Shown piece by piece: positions 1-8,607 of a DNA stretch of 18,777 nucleotides. How positions within the stretch are numbered: the first letter of the stretch is position 1; each line of letters starts with the position of its first letter. A model generated the notes under the pieces. The model saw only the letters and a list, made by a program, of their open reading frames with translations. It made no database searches and was not told the origin of the DNA. A program made the translations under genes and the position numbers. Source of the DNA: an uncultured Prevotella sp. (GTDB lineage: Bacteria; Bacteroidota; Bacteroidia; Bacteroidales; Bacteroidaceae); contig CALCHM010000011.1 of the NCBI GenBank assembly GCA_937901345.1, positions 1 through 18,777 of the forward strand, written 5' to 3'.

Positions 1-144
1 TACGCGTAGATTCTCGTGATACGCTGGAGATAAATAATCAACGTGATTTCACAGATGAAACAGATTCCCTGCGGGTTTCTCACTTGACACACCCTCTTTG
101 CCGTCCGGAGAAATACCTACACGTGTTTGACAGCTACTCTCTTT

Positions 145-200
145 TTAGACAAAAGAACATAAGTACATAAAGAATTTTGCTCTTTTGTTCTTCTGTCTAA
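145..200. terminator. Long hairpin, probable bidirectional terminator
   Basis: TTAGACAAAAGAAC (145-158) pairs with GTTCTTCTGTCTAA (187-200) with one mismatch over 14 bases. The stem can lengthen because a T run precedes the left arm and an A run follows the right arm. The loop is 28 bases. A run of A follows on the + strand, and the left flank gives a run of T-A pairs, so termination would work best for minus-strand transcripts. No neighbouring gene in the window explains it, so it may end a gene lying to the left or be a stand-alone repeat. Confidence 0.45.
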
Positions 201-562
201 AAAAACTTAGTGTGAGAGTTACATACGAGCGAAGCAATGTATGTCTCTGCGTAATCATTTATAAGAGATGCGTATGATTTTCCTGCATAGTATCCGCGAA
301 ATCCGCGTGAGTTTTTTACCGGACAGTTCCCATTGCCTTATGGCAAACAAAGAAGGGATATAACATTTGTGAGTTATGTGTGCCCTCCTATGGGGGCACT
401 ACGAAAGTGATTTGCCAAACCAAATACAAACAACACTGTGCTGAAAATGCTTGAAGAGAGATTTGTTATATAGAAGCAATAATAAAAAATGTGTGTGCAT
501 TGCCCCCCCCTGCGGATTGTAAGTACACTCGTTGACTCAGGCAATATTATTGTCTTAATAAA

Positions 563-594
563 ATTGGGCAAGTCAGAATATTAACGTAATTTTG
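563..594 (+). promoter_or_regulatory. Predicted Bacteroidetes-type promoter for the 875-2020 gene
   Basis: TTG at 564-566 is followed after 20 bases by TAATTTTG (587-594), which matches the TAnnTTTG -7 element of the Bacteroidetes housekeeping sigma factor exactly. Transcription would begin near base 600, giving a leader of about 275 bases before the ATG at 875. The leader contains two hairpins and a poly-C run. Confidence 0.55.
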
Positions 595-607
595 CATTTG
601 TAAAATG

Positions 608-636
608 GGGGAACGCGCAACAGCGCATCACTCCCC
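608..636 (+). promoter_or_regulatory. Small hairpin in the predicted leader RNA
   Basis: GGGGA (608-612) pairs with TCCCC (632-636), and inside it GCGC (615-618) pairs with GCGC (623-626) around an ACA-type loop. A T run (about 650-655) follows 12 or more bases later, so it is not a textbook terminator, but the hairpin sits just after the predicted transcription start and could influence leader RNA stability or attenuation. Confidence 0.25.
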
Positions 637-731
637 TGAGTTAAGAAGGTTTTTTAGAGAAATCTGCTGCTTGAATAATAAGCTTAACATGTTGACTATC
701 AGCAAGATACTACCCCCCCATATGTGGGTGT

Positions 732-833
732 AGACTGGACTGAATATGCGTGCTCCGCACTGAAGAGTTGTTGTCGCCAACTGCGATGACAGCCCTTCGG
801 TGCGGAGCACGTTTGTTTTTATCCCTCCAGTCT
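732..833 (+). repeat. Nested inverted repeat in the leader, terminator- or attenuator-like
   Basis: CGTGCTCCGCACTGAAG (749-765) pairs with CTTCGGTGCGGAGCACG (795-811), 16 of 17 bases matching. An outer pair, AGACTGGA (732-739) with TCCAGTCT (826-833), flanks it. TTTGTTTTT follows the inner stem at 812-820, as in an intrinsic terminator. Since it lies between the predicted promoter and the ATG at 875, it could act as an attenuator. A GTG at 800 that would extend the next reading frame lies inside this hairpin and is therefore an unlikely start. Confidence 0.5.
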
Positions 834-874
834 GCCCCTTACGCGTAACTACAAATATAAATTACCATACACCT

Positions 875-2020
875 ATGAACCGCACGATGAACTGGTTGCT
901 AAGTGCAATCTTGCTATTCTCAAGTTTCGGTGCCGTTGTTGCTCAGGAGCGTGTGTACATTAAGTCGCCGCTTACGGTCGAGCCGGGCACTTCGAAGACA
1001 AACATTTATTTCACCCTCTCGCTGGATGGCGAAGCATGCGAAGAGCCCTTTGTGGGGTATCAAATGGACGTCGTTTTGCCCGAGGGACTCAGCATGGAGT
1101 ACACCAAAGCGGGAAAGCCGCGCATTACGTTGGTAAAGCCGGGCGTCCTTCCCAGTTATACCGACTACGACGATGAGGGCGAGGAAGTTAAAGTCTATAC
1201 CCATTCGCTGAATGTCAGCGAGGTGGGCGATGCAGTCCGCGTGATTGTCTATTCGTCGGATCCCGACGAGGACCTTCGCTACTTCACCAACACAAGTGGC
1301 GACCTTTTGAGAGTCTATGTGCGCCCCACGGCATATTTGAAGCCAGGCGATGTCGCGATAGCCTTGCGCAACGTCACCTTCGGTAAAATTGATGCAACGG
1401 GAACTACGCAACCTTCTGTGGCGCTCACGGGAGTTACGGCAGCTGCAACAAGCACCGTTTCCGTAAAGGTTTCAGCCGCCCATCAATACAGCACACTGGT
1501 GCTTCCCTTTGATGTAGCTTCCATTCCCGATGGCCTTACCGTGTACAGTTGTAACAACACGAATGGCGAAAACCTCGTGCTAACGCCGCAAAGCCGTATC
1601 AAGGCATACACCCCCTATATTCTGTATGCGCCGAATGGATTTGACGCTACATGGAGCGGAGCGGTTGACGCAACAAAGTACAGCGCAGTGGTAACCGAAG
1701 GTTATCTTTCGGGCGCAGTAACTACGCAGGAAGTCACAGGCGGGGCAGGGCATTACGTGTTGCAGAACAAGGGCGACGGCCCCATGTTTTACAAAGTGGG
1801 CGATAGTTCCACCTTCACCATCCAGCCCGGCAAGTGCTGGCTCACCCTTCCCGAAGGGGTGCAATCCGCAACCGCCTTTCGTTTTGGAACGACAACGGCT
1901 GTTGAGCAACTCAAGGTAAGCAATGAGAATGCAGCCATCTATGACCTCTCGGGGCGCCGCCAGAACGACATGAACCAGCGTGGCATTTATATTGTGAATG
2001 GTCAGAAGGTGATCAAGTAA
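875..2020 (+). CDS. Secreted protein with cohesin-like domain and T9SS-like C-terminal tail
   Basis: The protein has 381 residues from the ATG at 875. That start is chosen because it puts a signal peptide (hydrophobic 8-23, likely cleavage after VVA before Q24) at the N-terminus; the frame is open further up only through a GTG inside a hairpin. A second ATG at 887 would also work. Residues about 27-185 look like a cohesin/carbohydrate-binding beta-sandwich: YQMDVVLPEGL (62-72), VRVIVYSS (121-128), then SGDLLRVYVRP and a KPGDVAIALRNVTF strand pattern. Residues about 195-338 form a second beta-rich module (TLVLPFDV, AYTPYILYA). The end, AIYDLSGRRQ to GIYIVNGQKVIK, resembles short sorting tails of Prevotellaceae surface proteins. 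It would be exported by Sec and displayed at the surface. The cohesin assignment is by pattern only. Ligand and function are unknown. Confidence 0.75.
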   Translation: MNRTMNWLLSAILLFSSFGAVVAQERVYIKSPLTVEPGTSKTNIYFTLSLDGEACEEPFVGYQMDVVLPEGLSMEYTKAGKPRITLVKPGVLPSYTDYDDEGEEVKVYTHSLNVSEVGDAVRVIVYSSDPDEDLRYFTNTSGDLLRVYVRPTAYLKPGDVAIALRNVTFGKIDATGTTQPSVALTGVTAAATSTVSVKVSAAHQYSTLVLPFDVASIPDGLTVYSCNNTNGENLVLTPQSRIKAYTPYILYAPNGFDATWSGAVDATKYSAVVTEGYLSGAVTTQEVTGGAGHYVLQNKGDGPMFYKVGDSSTFTIQPGKCWLTLPEGVQSATAFRFGTTTAVEQLKVSNENAAIYDLSGRRQNDMNQRGIYIVNGQKVIK

Positions 2021-2053
2021 ATTGGGTGTGTCATTGTGAATCAACTTGACTGG

Positions 2054-2147
2054 TAGGGACGCACGGGTGCGTCCGCCTCAATGGAAAATCCAGTGTAGTA
2101 CGCACAATCAGAATGTTCAATGCAAACGGACGCACTCTACGTCCCTA
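2054..2147. repeat. Pair of inverted 21-22 bp palindromic elements
   Basis: The first element (2054-2075) runs TAGGGACG to GTGCGTCCG and is itself a hairpin (GGACGCAC at 2057-2064 pairing with GTGCGTCC at 2067-2074). The second (2127-2147) is its reverse complement apart from the central four or five bases, with 51 bases between them. The pair lies between the first two surface genes. It could fold into one long hairpin or two short ones, like a repetitive extragenic palindrome. The open frame that would start at 2120 runs through this element, which argues against that upstream start for the LRR gene. Confidence 0.55.
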
Positions 2148-2197
2148 CTATCCAATTATACCTATTAAAATATTTAACAAACGAAAAATATACAATC

Positions 2198-5100
2198 ATG
2201 AAATCAATCAAGTATTTACTCACCTCCCTATTGCTGCTCTGTAGCATGGTGGTGCATGCCCACGATTTTGAGGTGGATGGGATTTATTATAACATTACGG
2301 ATAGGCAGAATCTGACGGTTTCAGTGACCTATAAGGGAACAAGTGCCTTTATTTCGTCCTGCTACTCGGGTAAAAAAATAGTTATTCCCAGCACAGTTAC
2401 TTATGACGGTTATACTTATACCGTTACTGGTATTGGGGGAGATACTTTTCAAATTAATGATTTACGTAGTTTAACAATACCGAAAACCGTAACGGATATA
2501 AGTTATAATATTTTTTACAATTACAAAACCAACAACCAAACTCTTTCGGAAATCATTGTTGAGGAAGGGAATCCAAAATATGATAGTAGAAATAATTGTA
2601 ATGCTGTTATTGAAACAGAAACGAATACGCTAATCTTGGGTTGTAATAAAACTGTGATACCTCAAGATATTATTTCTATAGCATCAAGTGCTTTTGATTA
2701 TTGCCGCAACTTGAGTGAAGTAACAATTCCAGACGGAGTAACCAATATAGGTATGAGCGCTTTTAGAGGGTGTGCCAATCTTACGAGTGTGACAATACCC
2801 GATGGCGTAAAAACTCTTTGGTATTCTGTATTCGAGGGTTGTTCGGGATTAACTTCTGTTGCATTGCCCAATAGCATGACGTCTATTGAGTCTTCTGCAT
2901 TCTATGATTGTTCTAATTTAACTACAATTACGCTTCCTGAGAGTTTGAAAAGTATTGGGGATAGGGCTTTTGAAGGTTGTAAAAAAATATCTAATATTGA
3001 AATTCCGGGTAGTGTAGAAACGATTGGGCACAATGCTTTTAATAACTGTACAGGCCTCTCTAATTTTACTCTATCAGAAGGTCTCAAGAGTATTGGAGAT
3101 TACGCATTTTTTGGATGTACAGGTATTACAAATATAACCATACCTAATAGTGTCACAAGTATTGGTAAAGGAGTTTTTGCGGATTGCTTAGCAATGAATA
3201 GTATAGTCGTAGCAGAAAGCAATCCTGTGTATGATAGTAGAGATAATTGTAATGCGATTATAGAAACGGCTACAGATAAACTTCTATTGGGTTGCAACAC
3301 ATCAATTGTTCCCAATACTGTAAAAAGTATAGAGGAGTCTGCATTTTCTAATATGAGAGACCTTGCCAGTGTGACGCTTCCTGAAGGACTTGTGAGTATT
3401 GGTAATAATGCTTTTTATAACTGTAACAAATTAGCAAGTATTACAATACCTCAGAGTGTGAAGCAAATAGGTGATAATGCCTTTGCAGGTTGTTACAATC
3501 TATTGGATGTAACGGTATTGGCTACGACACCTCCCACCCTTGGCGACAATGCCTTCGTTGATGAGCGTAACGCAGTATTAAATTACCCTGCGAATAGTAA
3601 TTACACAATGTGGGGAAAATATTTTTCCAATTTCGATGGTATGTGGAATGGTGGTTGCTATTGGGTTGTGGATGACTCAGGGAATGCGTATGTGTATGGT
3701 ACTGGAGAATTGAGTCAATATAGTGGGCGTGAGGTAAAGAATTTGTATATAGAGGAGGGTATCACTTCAATAGGTTATTATGGTATTAATAATCAACAAA
3801 CTCTTGAAAAGATACATTTACCAAAATCTTTAGAAACAATTGGCGAGAGATGTTTTCGTGGATGTTCTGCTCTAACAGGTAGTATAACTATCCCTGAAGG
3901 AATGACATCTATAGGTCAGTCAACGTTTGAAGGTTGCTCTAATCTTCAGGAAATAATCCTCCCCGAATCTCTGACGGATATTGGGGATTATGCCTTCTAT
4001 GGTTGTTCGAAGTTGAAGAATATTAATTTGCCAGATGGGTTGCTGACGATAGGTAATTATGCTTTCAATGGCGCTCAGATTGATTTTCTGGTCATTCCAA
4101 CTTCTGTAAAATCTATTGGTGACTATGCTTTTGAAAGTTATTATGAAGAAGATTGGGGTTCTGTAGTCCCCACATTAGTTTTTAAGTCCTTTAATGGACC
4201 TACGATTGGTGATATTTATGTGAATGCCTTTGTTCCAGAAGGAGCGAATTCCTATCCGACAGGGAAGTTTGGTTACTACGAATTGTTCTATTCGCAGCAG
4301 GAGTGTTGTATCGTTGACAACAAATTATTCCTATTTGGAAACACAGACCAAGTTGATGCTCAGAGTTCAATAAATGGGAACTATATTGGTAGCGTGGAGC
4401 GTGTGATAATGACTCCTGATGCTACGGGGTATCATTTGATTTCGTTACTGCCCAACGTTAAGACGGTAGATGTATTGAAGTGTAGTAATCCCAAAGAAAA
4501 TCAAATATTCTCCATCAATGGTTCGAATGCTGTATTTAAGAGGAAACAAGGAGATTTTTCGGGAGAATGGGATGATGATGGTAATATGATATATCTTCTT
4601 GATACCGTATTAGTGGCTGGTTGCGCTGCAACTGTAGTTCCTGAAGGTACTGCTATAATTGATAACAACGCATTCTATCAGTGTGAAGGACTTACAAGTA
4701 TTAACATACCTTCTACTTTGAAGGAGATACGCAATGCTTTTGTTGAATGTACCAATCTTAAAGCAGTGCATATTAAAAACCTCTCACATTGGTGTAGCAA
4801 AATTAATTTTTGGCAGAATCCGTTGTCACTTGCAGGAAATTTGTATTTGAATGGTGATTTGATAACAAATTTGGTGATTCCAAGTGATGTGACATCAGTT
4901 AACTCTTCTGCATTTGGTGGGGGGACTTGTATCACGTCACTTGAAATACCGAATAATGTTAATGCCATTAGACATGGAGCATTTCAAGGATGTACAAGTT
5001 TAGTAAATTTGGATATTCCCAGTAATGTAACATACATGGATGGGCCGACATTTAAGGGTTGTACTGGTTTGAAGACAGTGAATGTATGGAATAGTGAAAT

Positions 5101-8100
5101 TTCATCAGAGGAATTTGCGAATTGCACCGCTCTAGAATCTATCACAATTGGAAAAGAAACGTCAGTTATAAATAGCGATGCATTTAATGGCTGTACCTCA
5201 TTGAAGAATATCTCCATTGATATAGACAATAGTGTATATGATAAGCGAGAAGAACGTAATGCAATTGTAGAGACAGCTACGAATAAGTTGATTTACATTT
5301 GTAAGGGTGAGGTTGTGCCTTCTACAATTACAGCAATTGGCGGAAACGCATTCAATGCTTTCACTGATTTAGATGTTACTATTCCAGCCTTTGTTACAAG
5401 TATTGACTACAAAGCCTTTAATGGAGTTAACCGTACGTATTTCCTCTCAGAAACTCCAGTAGAAATTGGAGGTGATATCTTTGGATGGGGGGCAATTTAT
5501 GTGCCTAATGGTACACTTGAGACCTATTGTAGTGCCCCTGTTTGGAGCGACTATAAGGATAGAATAGTAACAAGCGAAATTGCGGACAAGTATGTAGAAG
5601 TCGAATCAACAGAAGGCATGTCGGGTGTACTGAATGCTATTGGCTTGAATGAAGTTGATAGAGTAGTAAAACTTAAGGTGAAGGGCTGTATCAATAGTTA
5701 TGATATCACGGTGTTCCGCGATAAGATGCCTTTGTTGAGTCAACTTGACCTTTCAGAAGCAACGGTCATTGCAAGTAGCAAACCTTTCTATCAAACCTAT
5801 AAAACGGGAAATAATTCATTAGGAGGTTATGCCTTTTATGATTTGGATAAACTTGCAGAAGTGAAGTTGCCTAAGGACCTTAAAACGCTTGGTGAATCAG
5901 CATTTAGAGGTAGTGATAAACTTATGTGTGTAGATGCGTCTGCTACAGGTGAACTAAATATAGGTGACTATGCACTTTACGGTTGTGGCAAACTAAAAGA
6001 ATTTATTTCACCAGCAAAGATTAGTGAAGTCGGTAAATATGCATTCAGCGAGTGTCCTGGTTTAGAGAATCTGGAGTTGCATAACGTTACAGGTTCTATT
6101 GGAACAAAAGCGTTTTATTATACCAATTTGTCTTCTGTAAATATATCCTCTGTTGCTGGGAATATTATGACAGGAGCATTTGAGTCGTGTAGTATAAAGA
6201 AACTTTACGTAGACTCTATCGGGGGAGATATACAAGAACTGGCGTTCGAAAATTGTTCAAATCTTCAAGAGCTTAGAATTGGAACGATGAGTGGTAGTTT
6301 AGCATCTGATGTGTTCAAAGATTGCCCTTCCCTTAATAATGTGGAGTTCCAATATGGTCCCACAACTATAGGTAAAAGAATATTTAGATATTCAAACAAT
6401 CTTGAAAGTTTTGTCGCTGGAGAAGGCCTGACGTATGTTAATGATGAAGCTTTTGTTGCTGTTGAATGTCGGATTGTAGACAATGATTTGTTTGGAAGAC
6501 CTGTGTATGGTGATGTTATTATACATCGTGATAACTTGAAGTCAGTTTCGTTGCCTCAGAGTGTGGAGATTATTGGCAAGCAGGCTTTCAAGGATGTACG
6601 CGAACTTTGCGATTTTACAATACCTCAGAGTCTTGATAGCATTGGAAAAGGTGCATTCTCTGGATGTACTCTTATAGAGAACGTATCTATTCCTAATGGG
6701 GTAACAACCCTTTCTGATGAAGTATTCAAAGGATGTAGTTCTTTGCAGTCAGTTTCATTCTCAGATGGAGTGACTAGCATAGGGATTTCTGCTTTTGAAG
6801 GTTGTACTCAATTAAAGGATGTATCATTCCCCTCCACTTTAACGAGTATTGAAAATACTGCCTTTAATGGATGTGCTATTGAAAAGTTGACTTTGCCTCC
6901 TGCTTTAAAAACTATAGGTAATATGGCATTTAGTGGATGCAACAATCTTACAGAGTTGCATATTCCAAGTGCTGTGGAGAATATTGGAGATCAAGCATTC
7001 TCAGGTTGTAGCCTACTCAACGATATTTATACTTACACCGTAGAGCCTACAACGATTACAGAAACTACGTTCAGCACGTTTAACACGGCAACGCTTCATG
7101 TGCCCATGACCAGTTTCTGGAATTACTATTGGAACATTGGTTGGTCAAGATTTAACCACAAGTTATTCCAGGACTTCAACAAGCCTTACGACTACTTCTA
7201 TCTGAATAACGACTATTATTTGAATGGTAGTACTGGTTATATTGAGGGTACTCCTGATGCTGATATGCGTCCGGGTTCTGGTTTGATAGTAGAAAGCGAT
7301 AAAGACGCTGCTGACGACCAGCAGAATTTGGGCGACGTGACAATTGGTAGCGATGGTAACGGCAATAGCGGTGTAATTATCGGTGATGAAAACTTACACA
7401 TTGATAACTTGCATGTGAAGATTAATGTGAAGAAGGGTCGCTGGTACTTCTTTGCCTTCCCGTGGGATGTGCCTTTGAAGAAGATTTCAATGCAGAAAGG
7501 TAGCGACTACGTGTTCCGTCACTATGATGGCGAAGAGCGTGCGAAGAAGGGAAATGGCGGTTGGAAGAACGTAAACGAGAGCCACTTGAAGGCTGCGCGT
7601 GGTTACATCTTCCAAAGTTCGGCTGACGATGTGCTGATGATTGCTATCGAGGACGTGAAGTTTAAGAAGGAAGATAAGTACAACGATTTGGTGACGCATG
7701 TTAGTGACAACATAAACGATGCCAGCTGGAACTTGATGGGTAATCCTTACTTGAGTTACTACGACATGAGCGCTATGGACTATTCAGCTCCCGTGACCGT
7801 ATGGGACGGCGAAAAGTATGTAGCGATTCGTCCGGGCGACGACGATTATCAGTTCTCGCCCTACGAAGCCTTCTTTGTACAGAAGCCTGAAGGTACTGAA
7901 AGCGTAGGTTTCACATCTGAAGATCAGATGACCAAGACGCAGTCGGAAACATTGAAGGCGCAGCAAGCCAAGGCACGCCTTGCGCGCAAGGTTGACGTGC
8001 AGCGCTTGTTGGTAAACTTGGTGTTGGAACACGATTCTGTAACCGACCGCACTCGCGTTGTGTTTAACAACCGTCAGAAAATGTCTTACGAAACGGCTTG

Positions 8101-8599
8101 CGACGCTGCAAAGTTTGAAACTGAGGGCGTGCCCCAGTTGTACACATTGGACGACGACGGTGTGCGCTATGCTATCAATGAACGTCCGATGAATGACGGC
8201 ATGGTGCGCATTGGATTTACGGCTTCGCTAAGCGGTGAATATACACTTGACGCGGTGCGTATGGATACGGAAGTGGTGCTCTACGATGCTGAAATGAACG
8301 TGGTGCATGATTTCAAGAATGGCGCTTACGCATTCTACAGCGATAAGGGTACGTTTGAAGATCGCTTCACATTGGGCGTTCCTAATAACGAGGCTACTGG
8401 CGTAGAAGAGGTTGAATTGGAGCAAGTGGTAGAAGTGGTAGAAGGCGGTATTGCCTTTAGCGCTGATGCTACGGCTACGATTTTCAATGCGGCTGGTGTG
8501 GCTGTTGCAAAACAGCAGGGCGCTGGCACTGTAATGTTGCACCCTGGTGTTTACGTAGTGAGTGTGGGTAACAAGAACTTGAAGGTTGTTGTTAAGTAA
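2198..8599 (+). CDS. Giant BspA-like leucine-rich-repeat surface protein
   Basis: The protein has 2133 residues from the ATG at 2198, which begins a clear signal peptide (MKSIKYLLTSLLLLCSMVVHA). Residues about 60-1620 carry roughly forty units of the LRR_5/BspA type, about 23 residues each, with the pattern L..ITIPxSVTSIGxxAFxGC. The array is interrupted by non-LRR segments, including three copies of a YDSR..CNAIIET module (near residues 125, 342 and 1011), a WVVDDSGNAYVYGTGEL segment (about 488) and an insert near 690-815. The last 480 residues hold a beta-rich module (FFAFPWDVP, ARGYIFQS, WNLMGNPYLSYYDMSAMD) and a tail ending GVYVVSVGNKNLKVVVK, a probable T9SS-like signal. BspA-type proteins bind host matrix or other bacteria, but the ligand here is unknown. 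The LRR part is visibly richer in A/T than the last third of the gene. The next gene starts 8 bases after the stop. Confidence 0.92.
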   Translation: MKSIKYLLTSLLLLCSMVVHAHDFEVDGIYYNITDRQNLTVSVTYKGTSAFISSCYSGKKIVIPSTVTYDGYTYTVTGIGGDTFQINDLRSLTIPKTVTDISYNIFYNYKTNNQTLSEIIVEEGNPKYDSRNNCNAVIETETNTLILGCNKTVIPQDIISIASSAFDYCRNLSEVTIPDGVTNIGMSAFRGCANLTSVTIPDGVKTLWYSVFEGCSGLTSVALPNSMTSIESSAFYDCSNLTTITLPESLKSIGDRAFEGCKKISNIEIPGSVETIGHNAFNNCTGLSNFTLSEGLKSIGDYAFFGCTGITNITIPNSVTSIGKGVFADCLAMNSIVVAESNPVYDSRDNCNAIIETATDKLLLGCNTSIVPNTVKSIEESAFSNMRDLASVTLPEGLVSIGNNAFYNCNKLASITIPQSVKQIGDNAFAGCYNLLDVTVLATTPPTLGDNAFVDERNAVLNYPANSNYTMWGKYFSNFDGMWNGGCYWVVDDSGNAYVYGTGELSQYSGREVKNLYIEEGITSIGYYGINNQQTLEKIHLPKSLETIGERCFRGCSALTGSITIPEGMTSIGQSTFEGCSNLQEIILPESLTDIGDYAFYGCSKLKNINLPDGLLTIGNYAFNGAQIDFLVIPTSVKSIGDYAFESYYEEDWGSVVPTLVFKSFNGPTIGDIYVNAFVPEGANSYPTGKFGYYELFYSQQECCIVDNKLFLFGNTDQVDAQSSINGNYIGSVERVIMTPDATGYHLISLLPNVKTVDVLKCSNPKENQIFSINGSNAVFKRKQGDFSGEWDDDGNMIYLLDTVLVAGCAATVVPEGTAIIDNNAFYQCEGLTSINIPSTLKEIRNAFVECTNLKAVHIKNLSHWCSKINFWQNPLSLAGNLYLNGDLITNLVIPSDVTSVNSSAFGGGTCITSLEIPNNVNAIRHGAFQGCTSLVNLDIPSNVTYMDGPTFKGCTGLKTVNVWNSEISSEEFANCTALESITIGKETSVINSDAFNGCTSLKNISIDIDNSVYDKREERNAIVETATNKLIYICKGEVVPSTITAIGGNAFNAFTDLDVTIPAFVTSIDYKAFNGVNRTYFLSETPVEIGGDIFGWGAIYVPNGTLETYCSAPVWSDYKDRIVTSEIADKYVEVESTEGMSGVLNAIGLNEVDRVVKLKVKGCINSYDITVFRDKMPLLSQLDLSEATVIASSKPFYQTYKTGNNSLGGYAFYDLDKLAEVKLPKDLKTLGESAFRGSDKLMCVDASATGELNIGDYALYGCGKLKEFISPAKISEVGKYAFSECPGLENLELHNVTGSIGTKAFYYTNLSSVNISSVAGNIMTGAFESCSIKKLYVDSIGGDIQELAFENCSNLQELRIGTMSGSLASDVFKDCPSLNNVEFQYGPTTIGKRIFRYSNNLESFVAGEGLTYVNDEAFVAVECRIVDNDLFGRPVYGDVIIHRDNLKSVSLPQSVEIIGKQAFKDVRELCDFTIPQSLDSIGKGAFSGCTLIENVSIPNGVTTLSDEVFKGCSSLQSVSFSDGVTSIGISAFEGCTQLKDVSFPSTLTSIENTAFNGCAIEKLTLPPALKTIGNMAFSGCNNLTELHIPSAVENIGDQAFSGCSLLNDIYTYTVEPTTITETTFSTFNTATLHVPMTSFWNYYWNIGWSRFNHKLFQDFNKPYDYFYLNNDYYLNGSTGYIEGTPDADMRPGSGLIVESDKDAADDQQNLGDVTIGSDGNGNSGVIIGDENLHIDNLHVKINVKKGRWYFFAFPWDVPLKKISMQKGSDYVFRHYDGEERAKKGNGGWKNVNESHLKAARGYIFQSSADDVLMIAIEDVKFKKEDKYNDLVTHVSDNINDASWNLMGNPYLSYYDMSAMDYSAPVTVWDGEKYVAIRPGDDDYQFSPYEAFFVQKPEGTESVGFTSEDQMTKTQSETLKAQQAKARLARKVDVQRLLVNLVLEHDSVTDRTRVVFNNRQKMSYETACDAAKFETEGVPQLYTLDDDGVRYAINERPMNDGMVRIGFTASLSGEYTLDAVRMDTEVVLYDAEMNVVHDFKNGAYAFYSDKGTFEDRFTLGVPNNEATGVEEVELEQVVEVVEGGIAFSADATATIFNAAGVAVAKQQGAGTVMLHPGVYVVSVGNKNLKVVVK

Positions 8600-8607
8600 C
8601 GTCTATT

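Larger units (their letters stand above)
1..874. other. Non-coding leader/intergenic region with several inverted repeats
   Basis: I see no convincing protein gene, tRNA or rRNA here. Short open frames on the minus strand have no recognisable protein character. The stretch contains a long hairpin (145-200), two cytosine runs (eight C at 503-510, seven C at 713-719), a promoter of Bacteroidetes type (563-594), and hairpins at 608-636 and 732-833. The first 70 bases and 290-312 contain degenerate copies of the kind of sequence (ATTTCACAGAT, ATCCGCGAAATCCGCG) that I associate with dispersed intergenic repeats in Bacteroidetes; that is recognition, not a search result. Confidence 0.6.

Noticed and set aside
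374..571. 65-codon minus-strand frame
   Set aside because: No recognisable domain, runs through a poly-C tract and the region looks non-coding; likely chance.
628..810. 60-codon minus-strand frame
   Set aside because: Lies across a large hairpin and poly-C run, no protein character.
800..874. GTG-initiated extension of the first gene
   Set aside because: The GTG is inside an inverted repeat, and the extension would bury the signal peptide; the ATG at 875 fits better.
920..1411. 163-codon minus-strand frame opposite the first gene
   Set aside because: Antisense shadow of a gene with signal peptide and domains on the + strand.
2120..2197. Upstream ATG extension of the LRR gene
   Set aside because: It runs through a palindromic repeat and puts 26 residues before a clear signal peptide that begins at 2198.
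2400..7050. CRISPR array or tandem DNA repeat
   Set aside because: The periodicity is at the protein level (about 23-residue LRR units) with divergent DNA and no spacers.
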